Positions 23,745 through 32,541 are shown, counted from the first letter of the stretch. The stretch is DNA of 37,434 nucleotides from an uncultured Bacteroidia bacterium (GCA_902769875.1 CACXQV010000023.1:1-37434), one strand, 5' to 3'. Program-made: numbers and translations. The notes: generated from the letters alone by a model not told the origin.

Positions 23745-24833
23745 ATGAAAAAACATTTACTATTCCTGTTTGCATTGGCTCTCGGCCTGACTGCCTGCAA
23801 CGAAAAAGCAAAGACCTTCCAAGTCAACGTAGGCCTTACCAACGGTAACGACAAAACCGTTTATTTGCAAAAATTTGTCGACAACGCACCTGTCGTCATC
23901 GACTCGGCCATCATCACCAACGACCAAGCCGTGCTGAAAGCCCCCATTGACGACCCACAAATCCTCTATGCACTGAAAATCAAAGGCAAACGCGGCTCAA
24001 TGCCTTTCTTTGCCGACAACAAGGACGTGGCCTTTGTGGGCGACATGAACAACCCCCAAGCCGTCGAAATCATGGCTTCGGAATCACAAGCCGAATTGGA
24101 TGCCTACAACAAGCAACTCAACCAGTTCGACGAGCAAATCAAGGAGCTCTACACCATGATGCAACAAGCCTTCTCGAACAACGATTCCATCAAAATGGAC
24201 TCGCTCAACACCGTGGGCACTGCATTGATGGAGCAGCAGGACAACTTCCGCGACGACTACATCAAGGCGCACCCTGAGAGCTTCGTCACGCATTACATCC
24301 TCGACCAAGTGAAGCAAGACTATCCCATCGACCAGTTGAAGGAAATGATGGCTGGCTTCACCACCGAATCCATCTACACCAAGGACCTCAACGACTACAT
24401 CGCCAAGCAAGAACGTTTGGAAGTGGGTCAGCCCTTTATCGACTTCACGCTGCAAACCAAAGACGGAGAGAATGTTACGCTTTCTGAAGTCATCGGGAAG
24501 AACAAGCTCACGTTGGTCGACTTCTGGGCTTCGTGGTGCGGTCCGTGCCGCCACGAGAATCCCGTCGTGAAGGCCGCCTACGAGCAATTCCACGCACTCG
24601 GCTTCGAAGTATTGGGCGTCAGCGTCGACCAAGACGGCGATGCTTGGCTGCAAGCCGTCGAAGAAGACCAACTGCCTTGGACGCAGGTGCGCGACACCGA
24701 AAACAAGGCCAGCGAGCTTTATATGATTTACTACATCCCGTCCAACTTTCTCTTCGACCAAAACGGCACGATGGTGGCCAAAGGTTTGCGAGGCGAGGAC
24801 TTGGCAGCGAAATTAGGGGAACTATTACAATAA
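23745..24833 (+). CDS. TlpA-type thioredoxin-fold lipoprotein with DUF4369 N-terminus, CGPC active site
   Basis: The 362-residue product has a lipoprotein signal (lipobox LTAC), a DUF4369-like beta domain (VNVGLTNGNDKTVYLQKF to FFADNKDVAFVGD), a charged helical middle and a C-terminal TlpA/AhpC thioredoxin domain (TLVDFWASWCGPCRHENPVVKAAY). The redox cysteines are C265 and C268. It is probably a periplasmic thiol-disulfide reductase; its partner is unknown. It shares the same architecture with the next gene, from which it is separated by a hairpin repeat. It is 23 bases after mreD, with no promoter box in between. Confidence 0.9.
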   Translation: MKKHLLFLFALALGLTACNEKAKTFQVNVGLTNGNDKTVYLQKFVDNAPVVIDSAIITNDQAVLKAPIDDPQILYALKIKGKRGSMPFFADNKDVAFVGDMNNPQAVEIMASESQAELDAYNKQLNQFDEQIKELYTMMQQAFSNNDSIKMDSLNTVGTALMEQQDNFRDDYIKAHPESFVTHYILDQVKQDYPIDQLKEMMAGFTTESIYTKDLNDYIAKQERLEVGQPFIDFTLQTKDGENVTLSEVIGKNKLTLVDFWASWCGPCRHENPVVKAAYEQFHALGFEVLGVSVDQDGDAWLQAVEEDQLPWTQVRDTENKASELYMIYYIPSNFLFDQNGTMVAKGLRGEDLAAKLGELLQ

Positions 24834-24839
24834 TTGTCG

Positions 24840-24905
24840 GCCCTTCGGCAAGCTCAGGAACCTTAACTTATTAAAGCCTAAGGGTCGTTGAGCCTGTCGA
24901 AACGC
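24840..24905. repeat. Hairpin repeat of the TTCGACAGGCTCA family, copy 2
   Basis: CCCTTCGGCAAGCTCAGG near 24841 faces GGTCGTTGAGCCTGTCGAA near 24883-24901, forming a long imperfect stem. It lies between the two thioredoxin lipoprotein genes and is the same family as 21193-21237. Confidence 0.75.
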
Positions 24906-24926
24906 CCGTACCAAAATAATTACATT

Positions 24927-25976
24927 ATGAAAACAAGATATTTAGTTTTTGCTGCAATGGCTATCTTATTGGCTGCCTGCAACCCAAAACCCAAGACAGA
25001 GACCTTTACGATTAATGTCGATATTGCCAATGCCGAAGGCAAAACCGTATATCTGCAAAAAGACGGCCATGTGCTCGACTCGGCGAAGCTCGAAAACTGG
25101 AAGGCTTCGTTCAACACCCCCGTTTGCGACGACAACGAGATGTACGGCCTGATGCTGAAGGGCTGGCGTCGTCCTTTCCCCTTCTTCACTGACAATGTGG
25201 ATGTTACTTTGGAAGGTGATGCGCAAAACCCCAATGCCATCATCGTGAAAGGCTCCGAAACGCAAGACCGCCTGGCAGCTTTCACCGAGAGTTATAACGA
25301 GCTTGAAGCCAAACTCGAAGCCGACAGCACAATGGCCCAAGCCGACAAGGACGAAATCCTGAAGATGCACTGCTTCGACTACGTTTGGGAGAACCCGACA
25401 GACCCCGTGGCGCATTATGTGATGTATCGCTACAAATGGGCCTTTGGCCCCTGCGAACTGCGCACGATGATCGACAACATCCACCACGCTGACAGCACCT
25501 TGACCACCAAGAATTTGGCTATGGCCGAAGAATATGTGGAGAAGCAAGAGCGTGTGCAAGCCGGTCAGCCGATGATTGACTTCACCCAAAACGATGCCAA
25601 CGGCAACCCCGTGACGCTCAGCGAACTCGCCCAAGGCAAGTTGCTTTTGGTCGACTTTTGGGCTTCGTGGTGCCCCGATTGCCGCAAGGCCAATCCGGGC
25701 GTGGTGGCAGCCTACCAAAAATACCACGACCAAGGCTTTGACATTCTGGGCGTCTCTTTCGACACCAACAAGGAAGCCTGGCTCGGCGCCATCGAGAAAG
25801 ACGGCCTCACTTGGACCCACGTCAGCGACCTGCAAGGCTGGGGCAACGCCGCCGGAGCCTTGTACGCCATCGCCTTCATCCCTCAAAACGCCCTTATCAA
25901 GGACGGAATGATTGTAGCCCGCAACCTTGAAGGCGAGGCATTGATGGAGGAAGTGGGGAGGCAGTTGGCAGATTGA
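24927..25976 (+). CDS. TlpA-type thioredoxin-fold lipoprotein with DUF4369 N-terminus, CPDC active site
   Basis: The 349-residue paralogue of the preceding gene has a lipobox LAAC, the DUF4369-like domain (INVDIANAEGKTVYLQKDG), and a thioredoxin domain with DFWASWCPDCRKANPGVVAAY, whose redox cysteines are C249 and C252. CPDC in place of CGPC should shift the redox potential; whether it favours oxidation or reduction is not visible. An upstream ATG at 24888 lies in the hairpin repeat, so MKTRYLVFAAM is used. The gene ends at a strong bidirectional terminator. Confidence 0.9.
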   Translation: MKTRYLVFAAMAILLAACNPKPKTETFTINVDIANAEGKTVYLQKDGHVLDSAKLENWKASFNTPVCDDNEMYGLMLKGWRRPFPFFTDNVDVTLEGDAQNPNAIIVKGSETQDRLAAFTESYNELEAKLEADSTMAQADKDEILKMHCFDYVWENPTDPVAHYVMYRYKWAFGPCELRTMIDNIHHADSTLTTKNLAMAEEYVEKQERVQAGQPMIDFTQNDANGNPVTLSELAQGKLLLVDFWASWCPDCRKANPGVVAAYQKYHDQGFDILGVSFDTNKEAWLGAIEKDGLTWTHVSDLQGWGNAAGALYAIAFIPQNALIKDGMIVARNLEGEALMEEVGRQLAD

Positions 25977-25995
25977 TTTTGCAAACTAAAGAATC

Positions 25996-26036
25996 AAAAA
26001 AGCCTCGCCACAACTTCATCCGTGGCGAGGCTTTTA
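25996..26036. terminator. Bidirectional intrinsic terminator between convergent genes
   Basis: A perfect 11-bp stem AGCCTCGCCAC (26001-26011) and GTGGCGAGGCT (26022-26032) has an A-run on one side and a T-run on the other, so it can terminate transcription in both directions. Confidence 0.9.
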
Positions 26037-26040
26037 TCAT

Positions 26041-27294
26041 TCATTCCACCACCAACTTTGTAGAATGAGTCAAGCCTGCTTTATCGGTAATCTGCAACAG
26101 ATAAATGCCTTCGGGCAAACCGTTTACATCGATTTCGTTAGTGTCGGAAAAGGTTCTAACCGACTGACCTTGAAGGTTGTAGAGTTGTATTTCAGCGGGT
26201 TCGATGCCTTCGAGGGTCGCTCTATCCTTGGCGGGATTGGGGAAAACCACCATCGGCGACTTTTCCGTTTCTTGCAAAGCATTGGTTTCCGATGACACTG
26301 CAAGTGCATAAACGCTTGTACATTCAGGGTCTATTTCGATGGCTTCACCGTTTTTGAACAACACGCCATACGATGACTGTCGGCCATCAGGATGTTTGCC
26401 AAAATAAAACCCTGCTCCACCGAAATACAAGTCATTTCCGTCTTTTAAAATCGTATAAAGTTCAATAAAATTCGCATAATCATACTCATACAACACTTCA
26501 TCGTTTTTCCATACAACTGCCTTTTGCTCTTGGTTTTCAACATTGATTTCGCCGCAAGCGTAAATATCTTCGCCATCAATGAAGAAATCCCTAATGCAGG
26601 CATAACTGCCATAGTTGTATAACACTTCACCGTCTTTCCATATCATCCCATCGTAACTAAAGGGGCCGATGTTTGTCCTTAACCCTCCACAAGCATACAC
26701 GTGTCCTTCACGGCAGATGATAGTTCGAAGTCCCGACCCTTCCCAACTTCTTCCAAGCACATAAAGTGACTCCTCATCTTTCCAAATGGTCAGGTCACCC
26801 ACACCATTGACCATTTGATTCGTACCAAGGATGTAGCGATGACCATCCATAAAATCGATGTCGTTAAAGTAAGCCAATGAAGTGCCAAAGGTATCCCATA
26901 AATCCACATCTTTCCAAATGGCGCCTTTCCGAAGATGCTCTCCTTCAAAGTGAATGTAGCCTACGGAATAAACCACATCTTCGTCTGCATTGTAGCTGAT
27001 GCCTTCGACAGACGACCTGTAATCACCTTTGAAGTACATTTCTCCGTTTTTCCAAACATATCCGAAGGAGTTGCCTGCGCCTCCATAATACACATCACCA
27101 TTATTGGATATGACTATGCAATTTGCCCAGCACCATCTGTTTCCCTCCTCGAAATTGGTATACAGTAATTTGTTGTTTTTGTAAACAGCCGCAAGCGTAT
27201 CGCTCCTTACGCCGGCATAGTAAAAGTCGTTTTGTTGAGCGCAAACTGAAGCCACCTGCATTGCAAGGATAGCCAAAATCATTAATCTTTTCAT
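26041..27294 (-). CDS. Secreted beta-repeat protein with a T9SS type A sorting domain
   Basis: The 417-residue product has a signal peptide ending VCAQQ. It then has about seven repeats of roughly 45 residues around a phrase like I(W/F)KDGEVLYxYG...DIYACG, suggesting a beta-propeller. The C-terminal 75 residues (VVFPNPAKDRATLEGIEPAEIQLYNLQGQSVRTF to GIYLLQITDKAG, ending LVVE) form a T9SS sorting domain, so the protein should be exported to the surface or medium. The start MKRLMILA is chosen over much longer in-frame extensions because it opens the signal peptide. It has a promoter at 27342-27372 and lies downstream of a TPR/HTH regulator. Its ligand is unknown. Confidence 0.85.
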   Translation of the reverse strand: MKRLMILAILAMQVASVCAQQNDFYYAGVRSDTLAAVYKNNKLLYTNFEEGNRWCWANCIVISNNGDVYYGGAGNSFGYVWKNGEMYFKGDYRSSVEGISYNADEDVVYSVGYIHFEGEHLRKGAIWKDVDLWDTFGTSLAYFNDIDFMDGHRYILGTNQMVNGVGDLTIWKDEESLYVLGRSWEGSGLRTIICREGHVYACGGLRTNIGPFSYDGMIWKDGEVLYNYGSYACIRDFFIDGEDIYACGEINVENQEQKAVVWKNDEVLYEYDYANFIELYTILKDGNDLYFGGAGFYFGKHPDGRQSSYGVLFKNGEAIEIDPECTSVYALAVSSETNALQETEKSPMVVFPNPAKDRATLEGIEPAEIQLYNLQGQSVRTFSDTNEIDVNGLPEGIYLLQITDKAGLTHSTKLVVE

Positions 27295-27341
27295 TTTCGT
27301 TAGATTTTTAAGGTTAATACTGTTTGTTGTGTTTCGATGGG

Positions 27342-27372
27342 CAAAACTACAAACAGCTCCAACCGCAGTCAA
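27342..27372 (-). promoter_or_regulatory. Promoter for the T9SS cargo gene, overlapping the 35-bp repeat
   Basis: On the minus strand TTGAC (27368-27372), 18 bases, then TAGTTTTG (27342-27349) gives a -33/-7 pair. The -33 element lies inside the 35-bp direct repeat shared with the regulator's upstream region, so binding there could block or recruit polymerase. Confidence 0.55.
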
Positions 27373-27402
27373 GGAAATGATGGTGCGGATTGGTGCGGAT
27401 TT
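27368..27402 (-). repeat. 35-bp direct repeat, copy upstream of the T9SS cargo gene
   Basis: It is identical to 29202-29236 and contains TGGTGCGGAT twice in tandem. It lies 74-108 bases upstream of the cargo gene's ATG. Confidence 0.9.
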
Positions 27403-27419
27403 CGTTAAACGAATAGGAA

Positions 27420-29159
27420 TCAGCGGATTAAATCCGATTTTGCCATTCTGCGTAAGATGGTTGAAAGCGGTTCGTCGCTGCCGAAAATGCCTTTCAGTTT
27501 GCGGCTGCGTTCGCAAACGGTGTTGAAAGCGCGTTGCATCAAGGCGGCCACGTCGGCTTCCTCCACGCCCAATAGATAAAGGCAGCAATAGTCGATGTCG
27601 CCTTTGGTCAGCGCGGGATAATCGTTTTTGAGTCGGGCGATGAACGCTCCAAAATGGGCATCGGCAGCCTCGCGCACGGCCAACAGTTGCTCCTTGGTGA
27701 GGGCGTAGTCCTTATAAACAAGGTAATCCACCTTCGACTTGAACTGCCCTTCGTTCACCCGCTCCATAATCAGGCGGCAGACGGGTTCCTCGGCAAACGA
27801 GGCGGCTTCCATCCGCTTTTTCATTGCTGAAAGAGCCTCACCTTGCTCTTGCAAACGTCCCGAAAGGGCTTCTTTCTCTGCTTCAATGCGTTGATGCCGT
27901 TTCCGATTGAGCATCAGCCAAACCGCAAGCACCAAAAGCAAAGCCATCAGCGGAAGGACGATTTTCATAATCCGTCCACGGTTTTCCCTTTCCTCTTGAA
28001 GTCGGGCATTGTCCTGTTTTTGTTGCAAATAGTCCTGAAACAGGCTTGTAAACCGCCATTCATCCGCCTTGGTGCCAAACTCGGGCGGCGTGTTTTGCGC
28101 CACAAATCGGGCAAATTCGCCAGCCTTGTCCGATTCTCCACGGGCTTCGTAAATCTCGCGCAAATAATCGGCACTTTGGGTTTTCAGGAACATATTGGGT
28201 GCTTCCTCAAAGACCCGATTGAGGTAAACGATGGCCGAATCATACTGATTGTCAAGTTTATAGATATAGCCAATACCCAAATAGCGGTCGTGCTTTTCGA
28301 ACTCATTGCCAACCGTTGCAATGCGTTTGAGCGCGTCAACGGAGGCCTGCCCATCGTGCGCCAAATGATAGGACGACAACGCTTTCCGATTGATGACATT
28401 TCGGTAAAGCACCCCTGTCGTGTCTTTCATACTCGCCAACGAGCGGTCGTAATAATACAAGGCACTGTCGAACTGCTCCGACTTCTCAAACTCATAGCCC
28501 AAGAAAAACAAGGTGTTGGCCAAACTTGAAGGCGGATTGTTGGCTTTCTTCTTGTATTTCAGCACATTCTTGTAAAGATAAACCGTCGGCTCGATGAGGA
28601 ACTTGTCGGAATAGATGTTGGCCAATCGGGCATAAATCAGGGCAATGAAACTCGCTTTGTGTCCCACCATCTGCTCCTCGACAAAATGTTGCTCCATAAT
28701 TGCCAAGGCCTTATAATACTCTTGACAGGCCAACATTGTGAGGGAATCGTCGGTGAATATAGTGCCATTGTTGATGCAAATGGCATTCATATAATGGGCG
28801 CGGGCGGAAAGAAAAGCCATAGCCTTGTCGTGGGTGTAAACAGAGGAAACGCTGTCGAAATAAGCCAAAGCAGCACCCACTTCGTCACAGTAGGCCACCT
28901 CGCGGCGCACTTTGAAACAGGCCTCCGAAAGCATCAAACTCGTGTATTCAAAAGCAGGTGACGAAGCGGGATTAATACTCTCATAAAACCACTCAAGATA
29001 CCTCAAAGCACTGTCTGGATTGCTCTGCAAAAGGCTGTCAACCACTACCAAACGTGGGCAACTGTTCTCTTGCCAACTGATTTCAGATTCCAAGGCTCTT
29101 GAACACGAAGCTCCGAGACCAATCCATAACAAGCCTGCTATAATGCGCGATAGTTTCAT
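27420..29159 (-). CDS. TPR-repeat transmembrane transcriptional regulator with C-terminal HTH
   Basis: The 579-residue protein has a lipobox-like signal (GLGASCS), about eight TPR-like helical pairs in the periplasmic part (SNPDSALRYLEWFY, SEQFDSALYYYDRSL, DNQYDSAIVYLNRVF), one membrane helix (IVLPLMALLLVLAVWLML), a coiled coil, and a cytoplasmic C-terminus with a LuxR-like HTH (LTKGDIDYCCLYLLGVEEADVAALMQRAFNTVCERSRKLKGIFG). Such proteins in Bacteroidota are thought to sense envelope signals and regulate nearby genes; this is inference. The start MKLSR is preferred, yet a -7-like box ends only five bases before it. The gene is enclosed by two 35-bp direct repeats. Confidence 0.8.
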   Translation of the reverse strand: MKLSRIIAGLLWIGLGASCSRALESEISWQENSCPRLVVVDSLLQSNPDSALRYLEWFYESINPASSPAFEYTSLMLSEACFKVRREVAYCDEVGAALAYFDSVSSVYTHDKAMAFLSARAHYMNAICINNGTIFTDDSLTMLACQEYYKALAIMEQHFVEEQMVGHKASFIALIYARLANIYSDKFLIEPTVYLYKNVLKYKKKANNPPSSLANTLFFLGYEFEKSEQFDSALYYYDRSLASMKDTTGVLYRNVINRKALSSYHLAHDGQASVDALKRIATVGNEFEKHDRYLGIGYIYKLDNQYDSAIVYLNRVFEEAPNMFLKTQSADYLREIYEARGESDKAGEFARFVAQNTPPEFGTKADEWRFTSLFQDYLQQKQDNARLQEERENRGRIMKIVLPLMALLLVLAVWLMLNRKRHQRIEAEKEALSGRLQEQGEALSAMKKRMEAASFAEEPVCRLIMERVNEGQFKSKVDYLVYKDYALTKEQLLAVREAADAHFGAFIARLKNDYPALTKGDIDYCCLYLLGVEEADVAALMQRAFNTVCERSRKLKGIFGSDEPLSTILRRMAKSDLIR

Positions 29160-29163
29160 AGGC

Positions 29164-29171
29164 ACAAAAGT
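29164..29171 (-). promoter_or_regulatory. -7-like box directly before the TPR regulator
   Basis: The minus strand reads TACTTTTG immediately before the ATG, which would give a leaderless mRNA. It may be coincidental. Confidence 0.4.
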
Positions 29172-29201
29172 AAGGAATTATTCCCGACGAAGGCATAGTT
29201 T

Positions 29202-29236
29202 GTCAAGGAAATGATGGTGCGGATTGGTGCGGATTT
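29202..29236 (-). repeat. 35-bp direct repeat, copy upstream of the TPR regulator
   Basis: It is identical to 27368-27402 in the same orientation and lies 43-77 bases upstream of the regulator's ATG. Flanking bases are unrelated, so the copied unit is sharply bounded. Confidence 0.9.
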
Positions 29237-29262
29237 TTTATGTATGATTAGGTATCAGCAAG

Positions 29263-29997
29263 TTACAATGCGTTTCGATTGGCCGCCCAAGCCACAAACG
29301 GCGGGTTAGGATATTCTTTCTTGCTGTATTCCAAAGGCTGTCCATCGCTGATGCGGAGCACCTTGCCGCCAGCGGCGCGGAGGATGGCATCGGCGGCGGC
29401 GGTGTCCCATTCCTTGGTCTTGCTGTAGCAAACGTAAACATCGGCACTGCCTTCAGCAAGGCAGGCGAACTTCAGGCTGCTGCCTTGGGTATCGATGACG
29501 AGGTCGGGATGGGCGGGGCGCAATACCTTATTAATATATGCGTCCACCTCGGGCGTGCGGTGCGAGCGGCTGACCAATACGGTGAAAGTTGAGAGTTTAG
29601 AGTTTAGAGTTGATAGTTGTTTGTCTTCCGAAGTCCAAAGTTTGTCTAAAACCGGCGCATAAATCACGCCCAAAACGGGTTGTTTGTTGTCAATCAGGGC
29701 GATGTTCACCGTAAATTCGCCGTTGCGTTTTACAAATTCAGCTGTGCCGTCCAATGGATCAACGAGCCAATAGCGGTTGAATTGCGAACGGTCAGGGGGC
29801 AAGTCTTCCTCGCTGATGAAAGGCAATCCCGTGGGTTTCAGCATTTCCTTGATGATGTTGCTGGCGCGAAGGTCGGCTTGCGTGACAGGCGAATCGTCGT
29901 CTTTGGTATAAACCTCGAAAGGTTGTGCATAAACCTCCATAATGGCTTTTCCGGCCTCAAGTGCGGCATCGATGGCGTAGTGCAAAAGCGTTTTCAT
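29263..29997 (-). CDS. cysQ: CysQ 3'(2'),5'-bisphosphate nucleotidase
   Basis: The 244-residue enzyme of the inositol-monophosphatase fold removes the 3'-phosphate from PAP, a by-product of sulfate activation. Metal-binding motifs are visible: EEDLPP, DPLDGTAEFVKRNGEFTVNIALI, and EWDTAAADAILRAAGGKV. The region SEDKQLSTLNSKLSTFTV encodes an intergenic-type repeat within the reading frame, in a loop before VLVSRSH. The fold motifs are intact, so the enzyme probably tolerates the insert. A -7 box abuts the ATG. Confidence 0.9.
   Translation of the reverse strand: MKTLLHYAIDAALEAGKAIMEVYAQPFEVYTKDDDSPVTQADLRASNIIKEMLKPTGLPFISEEDLPPDRSQFNRYWLVDPLDGTAEFVKRNGEFTVNIALIDNKQPVLGVIYAPVLDKLWTSEDKQLSTLNSKLSTFTVLVSRSHRTPEVDAYINKVLRPAHPDLVIDTQGSSLKFACLAEGSADVYVCYSKTKEWDTAAADAILRAAGGKVLRISDGQPLEYSKKEYPNPPFVAWAANRNAL
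29585..29619. repeat. AGTTTAGAG-type repeat inserted in frame in cysQ
   Basis: The plus strand contains tandem GAGAGTTTAGAGTTTAGAG-type text, low-complexity and unlike the surrounding coding sequence. On the coding strand it reads QLSTLNSKLSTFT without a frame change. Confidence 0.7.
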
Positions 29998-30002
29998 TGG
30001 TG

Positions 30003-30030
30003 CAAAAGTACAAAATTATCTTGTTGTCAA
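30003..30030 (-). promoter_or_regulatory. Promoter for cysQ, possibly leaderless
   Basis: The minus strand reads TTG (30028-30030), 17 bases, then TACTTTTG (30003-30010), followed within five bases by the cysQ ATG. Confidence 0.55.
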
Positions 30031-30066
30031 TCAACCATATAAAAAATTTTTTCCAAAAAAGTGTGT

Positions 30067-30094
30067 TTTGTCCGCTTTTATTCCACTAATTTTG
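30067..30094 (+). promoter_or_regulatory. Promoter for topA
   Basis: TTTG (30067-30070) and TAATTTTG (30087-30094) are 16 bases apart, with the topA ATG 73 bases downstream. It is divergent from the cysQ promoter. Confidence 0.65.
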
Positions 30095-30167
30095 CACGCG
30101 AAATGCGAAGCATTGAACGGAGTTTAACGGGGGCAAACCTCCCCTCCAAAAGTGAAAAATTGAGACT

Positions 30168-32489
30168 ATGGCAAAGAATTTAGTTATCGTGGAGTCACCG
30201 GCCAAAGCCAAAACCATCGAGGGTTTTTTGGGCAAAGAATACACGGTGAAGTCGAGCTACGGACACGTGCGCGACTTGAACAAGAATACTTTAAGCGTCA
30301 ATATCGAGAAGGATTTTGAACCCGAATACGAGATTTCGGACGACAAGAAAGCACTTGTGGCCGAGTTGAGGAAACTCTCGAAAGCCTCTGATACCGTGTG
30401 GCTTGCATCCGATGAGGACCGCGAAGGAGAATCCATATCGTGGCATCTTTACGAAGCCCTTGACCTGAAGAAGAAAGACACGAAACGTATCGTTTTCCAC
30501 GAAATCACCAAATCGGCCATTCTCAACGCCATCGAAAACCCACGCGACATCGATATGGGACTCGTGGCCGCCCAACAAGCCCGCCGCGTGCTCGACCGCC
30601 TCGTGGGTTACGAACTTTCACCCCTGCTTTGGAAGAAGGTAAAACCCTCGTTGTCAGCAGGTCGTGTGCAGTCGGTGGCCGTGCGCCTCATCGTGGAACG
30701 CGAGGAGGAAATCAAGAATTTCGTGCAAACGAGTGCCTATCGCGTGACGGCGCAATTCACTTTTATGAAGGATGGACAGGAATACACCATCGCCGCCGAA
30801 TTGCCCAATCGCTTTGATACTGAGGAAGAAACGCGCAAGTTTGTGGAGTCGTGCATCAATGCAAACTACAAGGTGGAAGCCATTGAGAAAAAACCCGCCG
30901 CGAGGTATCCCGCGCCGCCTTTCACCACCTCGACCTTGCAACAGGAGGCCGCGAGAAAACTCGGTTTTTCGGTGGCCAACACAATGCGCATCGCACAGCA
31001 ACTCTATGAATCCGGAAAAATCACCTATATGCGTACCGACTCGGTCAACCTTTCGAGCCTCGCCCTCGGTATGGCCAAGAAGGAAATCACCGAAAACTAC
31101 GGCGCGGAATATGTGAAAACCCGCCAATACCAAACCAGGACCAAGGGCGCGCAAGAGGCCCACGAAGCTATTCGCCCGACTTACTTGGACCAACACACCA
31201 TCAAAGGCTCCGCCGACGAGCGCAAACTCTACGAACTGATTTGGAAGCGCACCATAGCTTCGCAAATGGCTGATGCACAAATGGAAAGAACCAACGTAAA
31301 TATCGGCATTTCGACCAACGACAGGCAGTTTGTGGCCACGGGTGAGGTCATTTTGTTCGACGGTTTCCTGAAAGTTTATATGGAAAGTTACGACGACGAC
31401 CGCACCGAAGACACCGCCGCCATCCTGCCGCCCATTGAGATTGGCACCCTGCTCGACTTGGACAAGATGGAGGCCCAGCAACGCTTCACGCGCCATCCGC
31501 TGCGCTACACCGAGGCCAGCCTCGTGAAAAAAATGGAGGAATTGGGCATCGGACGTCCTTCCACATACGCGCCAACCATTTCGACCATCCAAAAACGCGA
31601 GTATGTGACCAAAGGCGACATCAAGGGCGAGCCGTTGACTTATCAAATCATCAGCTTTAAAAACAACAAGATAAGCGACAAAACGGGCAAGGAAAACTAC
31701 GGTGCCGAGAAGGGTAAACTGCTACCAACCGACATCGGGATTTTGGTGAACAAATTCCTGACCCAATACTTTGAAAGCATCATCGACTACAACTTCACCG
31801 CCAACGTGGAGAAAGAATTCGACAAGATTGCCGAAGGCCAACGCCAATGGAACGCGATGATCAAGGAATTCTACAAAGGATTCCACCAACAAATCGTCAG
31901 CACAACAGAAAACTCAGGCAAGTTCAGCGGCGAGAAACTTCTCGGCCAAGACCCTGCCACGGGCAAGAATGTGTATGTGAAAGTGGGGCGTTTCGGCCCG
32001 GTGGCCCAAATCGGCGACACCGAATCGGAGGAAAAGCCCCGTTTTGCCGGCCTGAAAAAGGATATGAGCATTGAAAGCGTCACCTTGGAGGAAGTGCTGA
32101 AACTCTTTGATTTTCCGCGTGTCCTTGGCGAATACGAAGGCAAGGAAATCACCGTGGCCGTAGGGCGTTTCGGGCCGTATGTGAAGCACGACAACAAGTT
32201 CTACAGCTTGGCCAAGACCGACAATCCTTCCCTCGTGGAATACGACCGCGCCGTCGAAATCATCAACGAGAAGCGGCAGAAGGACTTGGACAACATCATC
32301 CTCACCTTCGACCAAGACCCCGAAATGCGCGTGATGAACGGTCGCTTCGGGCCTTACATCGCCTACAAGAAGACCAACTACAAGATTGCGAAAACGGTCG
32401 ACCCGAACACGCTCACCTACGAGCAATGCCTATCCATAGTGGAAGACCCGAAAAACGCGCCCAAGAAACGGATGGCCAAGAAAAAGTGA
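30168..32489 (+). CDS. topA: DNA topoisomerase I (type IA)
   Basis: The 773-residue enzyme relaxes negatively supercoiled DNA. The TOPRIM domain is evident (LVIVESPAKAKTIEGFLG, DEDREGESISWHL), and the catalytic tyrosine is Y287 in GKITYMRTDSVNLSS. The conserved IGRPSTYAPTISTIQKREYV follows. The C-terminus lacks Cys zinc ribbons and instead has three repeats of the GRFGP type (GRFGPVAQIGD, GRFGPYVKHDN, GRFGPYIAYKK), as common in Bacteroidota. Start and length are as expected. A terminator follows directly. Confidence 0.97.
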   Translation: MAKNLVIVESPAKAKTIEGFLGKEYTVKSSYGHVRDLNKNTLSVNIEKDFEPEYEISDDKKALVAELRKLSKASDTVWLASDEDREGESISWHLYEALDLKKKDTKRIVFHEITKSAILNAIENPRDIDMGLVAAQQARRVLDRLVGYELSPLLWKKVKPSLSAGRVQSVAVRLIVEREEEIKNFVQTSAYRVTAQFTFMKDGQEYTIAAELPNRFDTEEETRKFVESCINANYKVEAIEKKPAARYPAPPFTTSTLQQEAARKLGFSVANTMRIAQQLYESGKITYMRTDSVNLSSLALGMAKKEITENYGAEYVKTRQYQTRTKGAQEAHEAIRPTYLDQHTIKGSADERKLYELIWKRTIASQMADAQMERTNVNIGISTNDRQFVATGEVILFDGFLKVYMESYDDDRTEDTAAILPPIEIGTLLDLDKMEAQQRFTRHPLRYTEASLVKKMEELGIGRPSTYAPTISTIQKREYVTKGDIKGEPLTYQIISFKNNKISDKTGKENYGAEKGKLLPTDIGILVNKFLTQYFESIIDYNFTANVEKEFDKIAEGQRQWNAMIKEFYKGFHQQIVSTTENSGKFSGEKLLGQDPATGKNVYVKVGRFGPVAQIGDTESEEKPRFAGLKKDMSIESVTLEEVLKLFDFPRVLGEYEGKEITVAVGRFGPYVKHDNKFYSLAKTDNPSLVEYDRAVEIINEKRQKDLDNIILTFDQDPEMRVMNGRFGPYIAYKKTNYKIAKTVDPNTLTYEQCLSIVEDPKNAPKKRMAKKK

Positions 32490-32498
32490 CGTTAAATT

Positions 32499-32527
32499 AG
32501 CGATGAAATCAATTTCGTCGCTTTTTT
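32499..32527 (+). terminator. Intrinsic terminator after topA
   Basis: AGCGATGAAA and TTTCGTCGCT form a 10-bp stem with one G-U pair and a TCAA loop, followed by a T-run. Confidence 0.85.
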
Positions 32528-32541
32528 ATTTTAATAATTCC

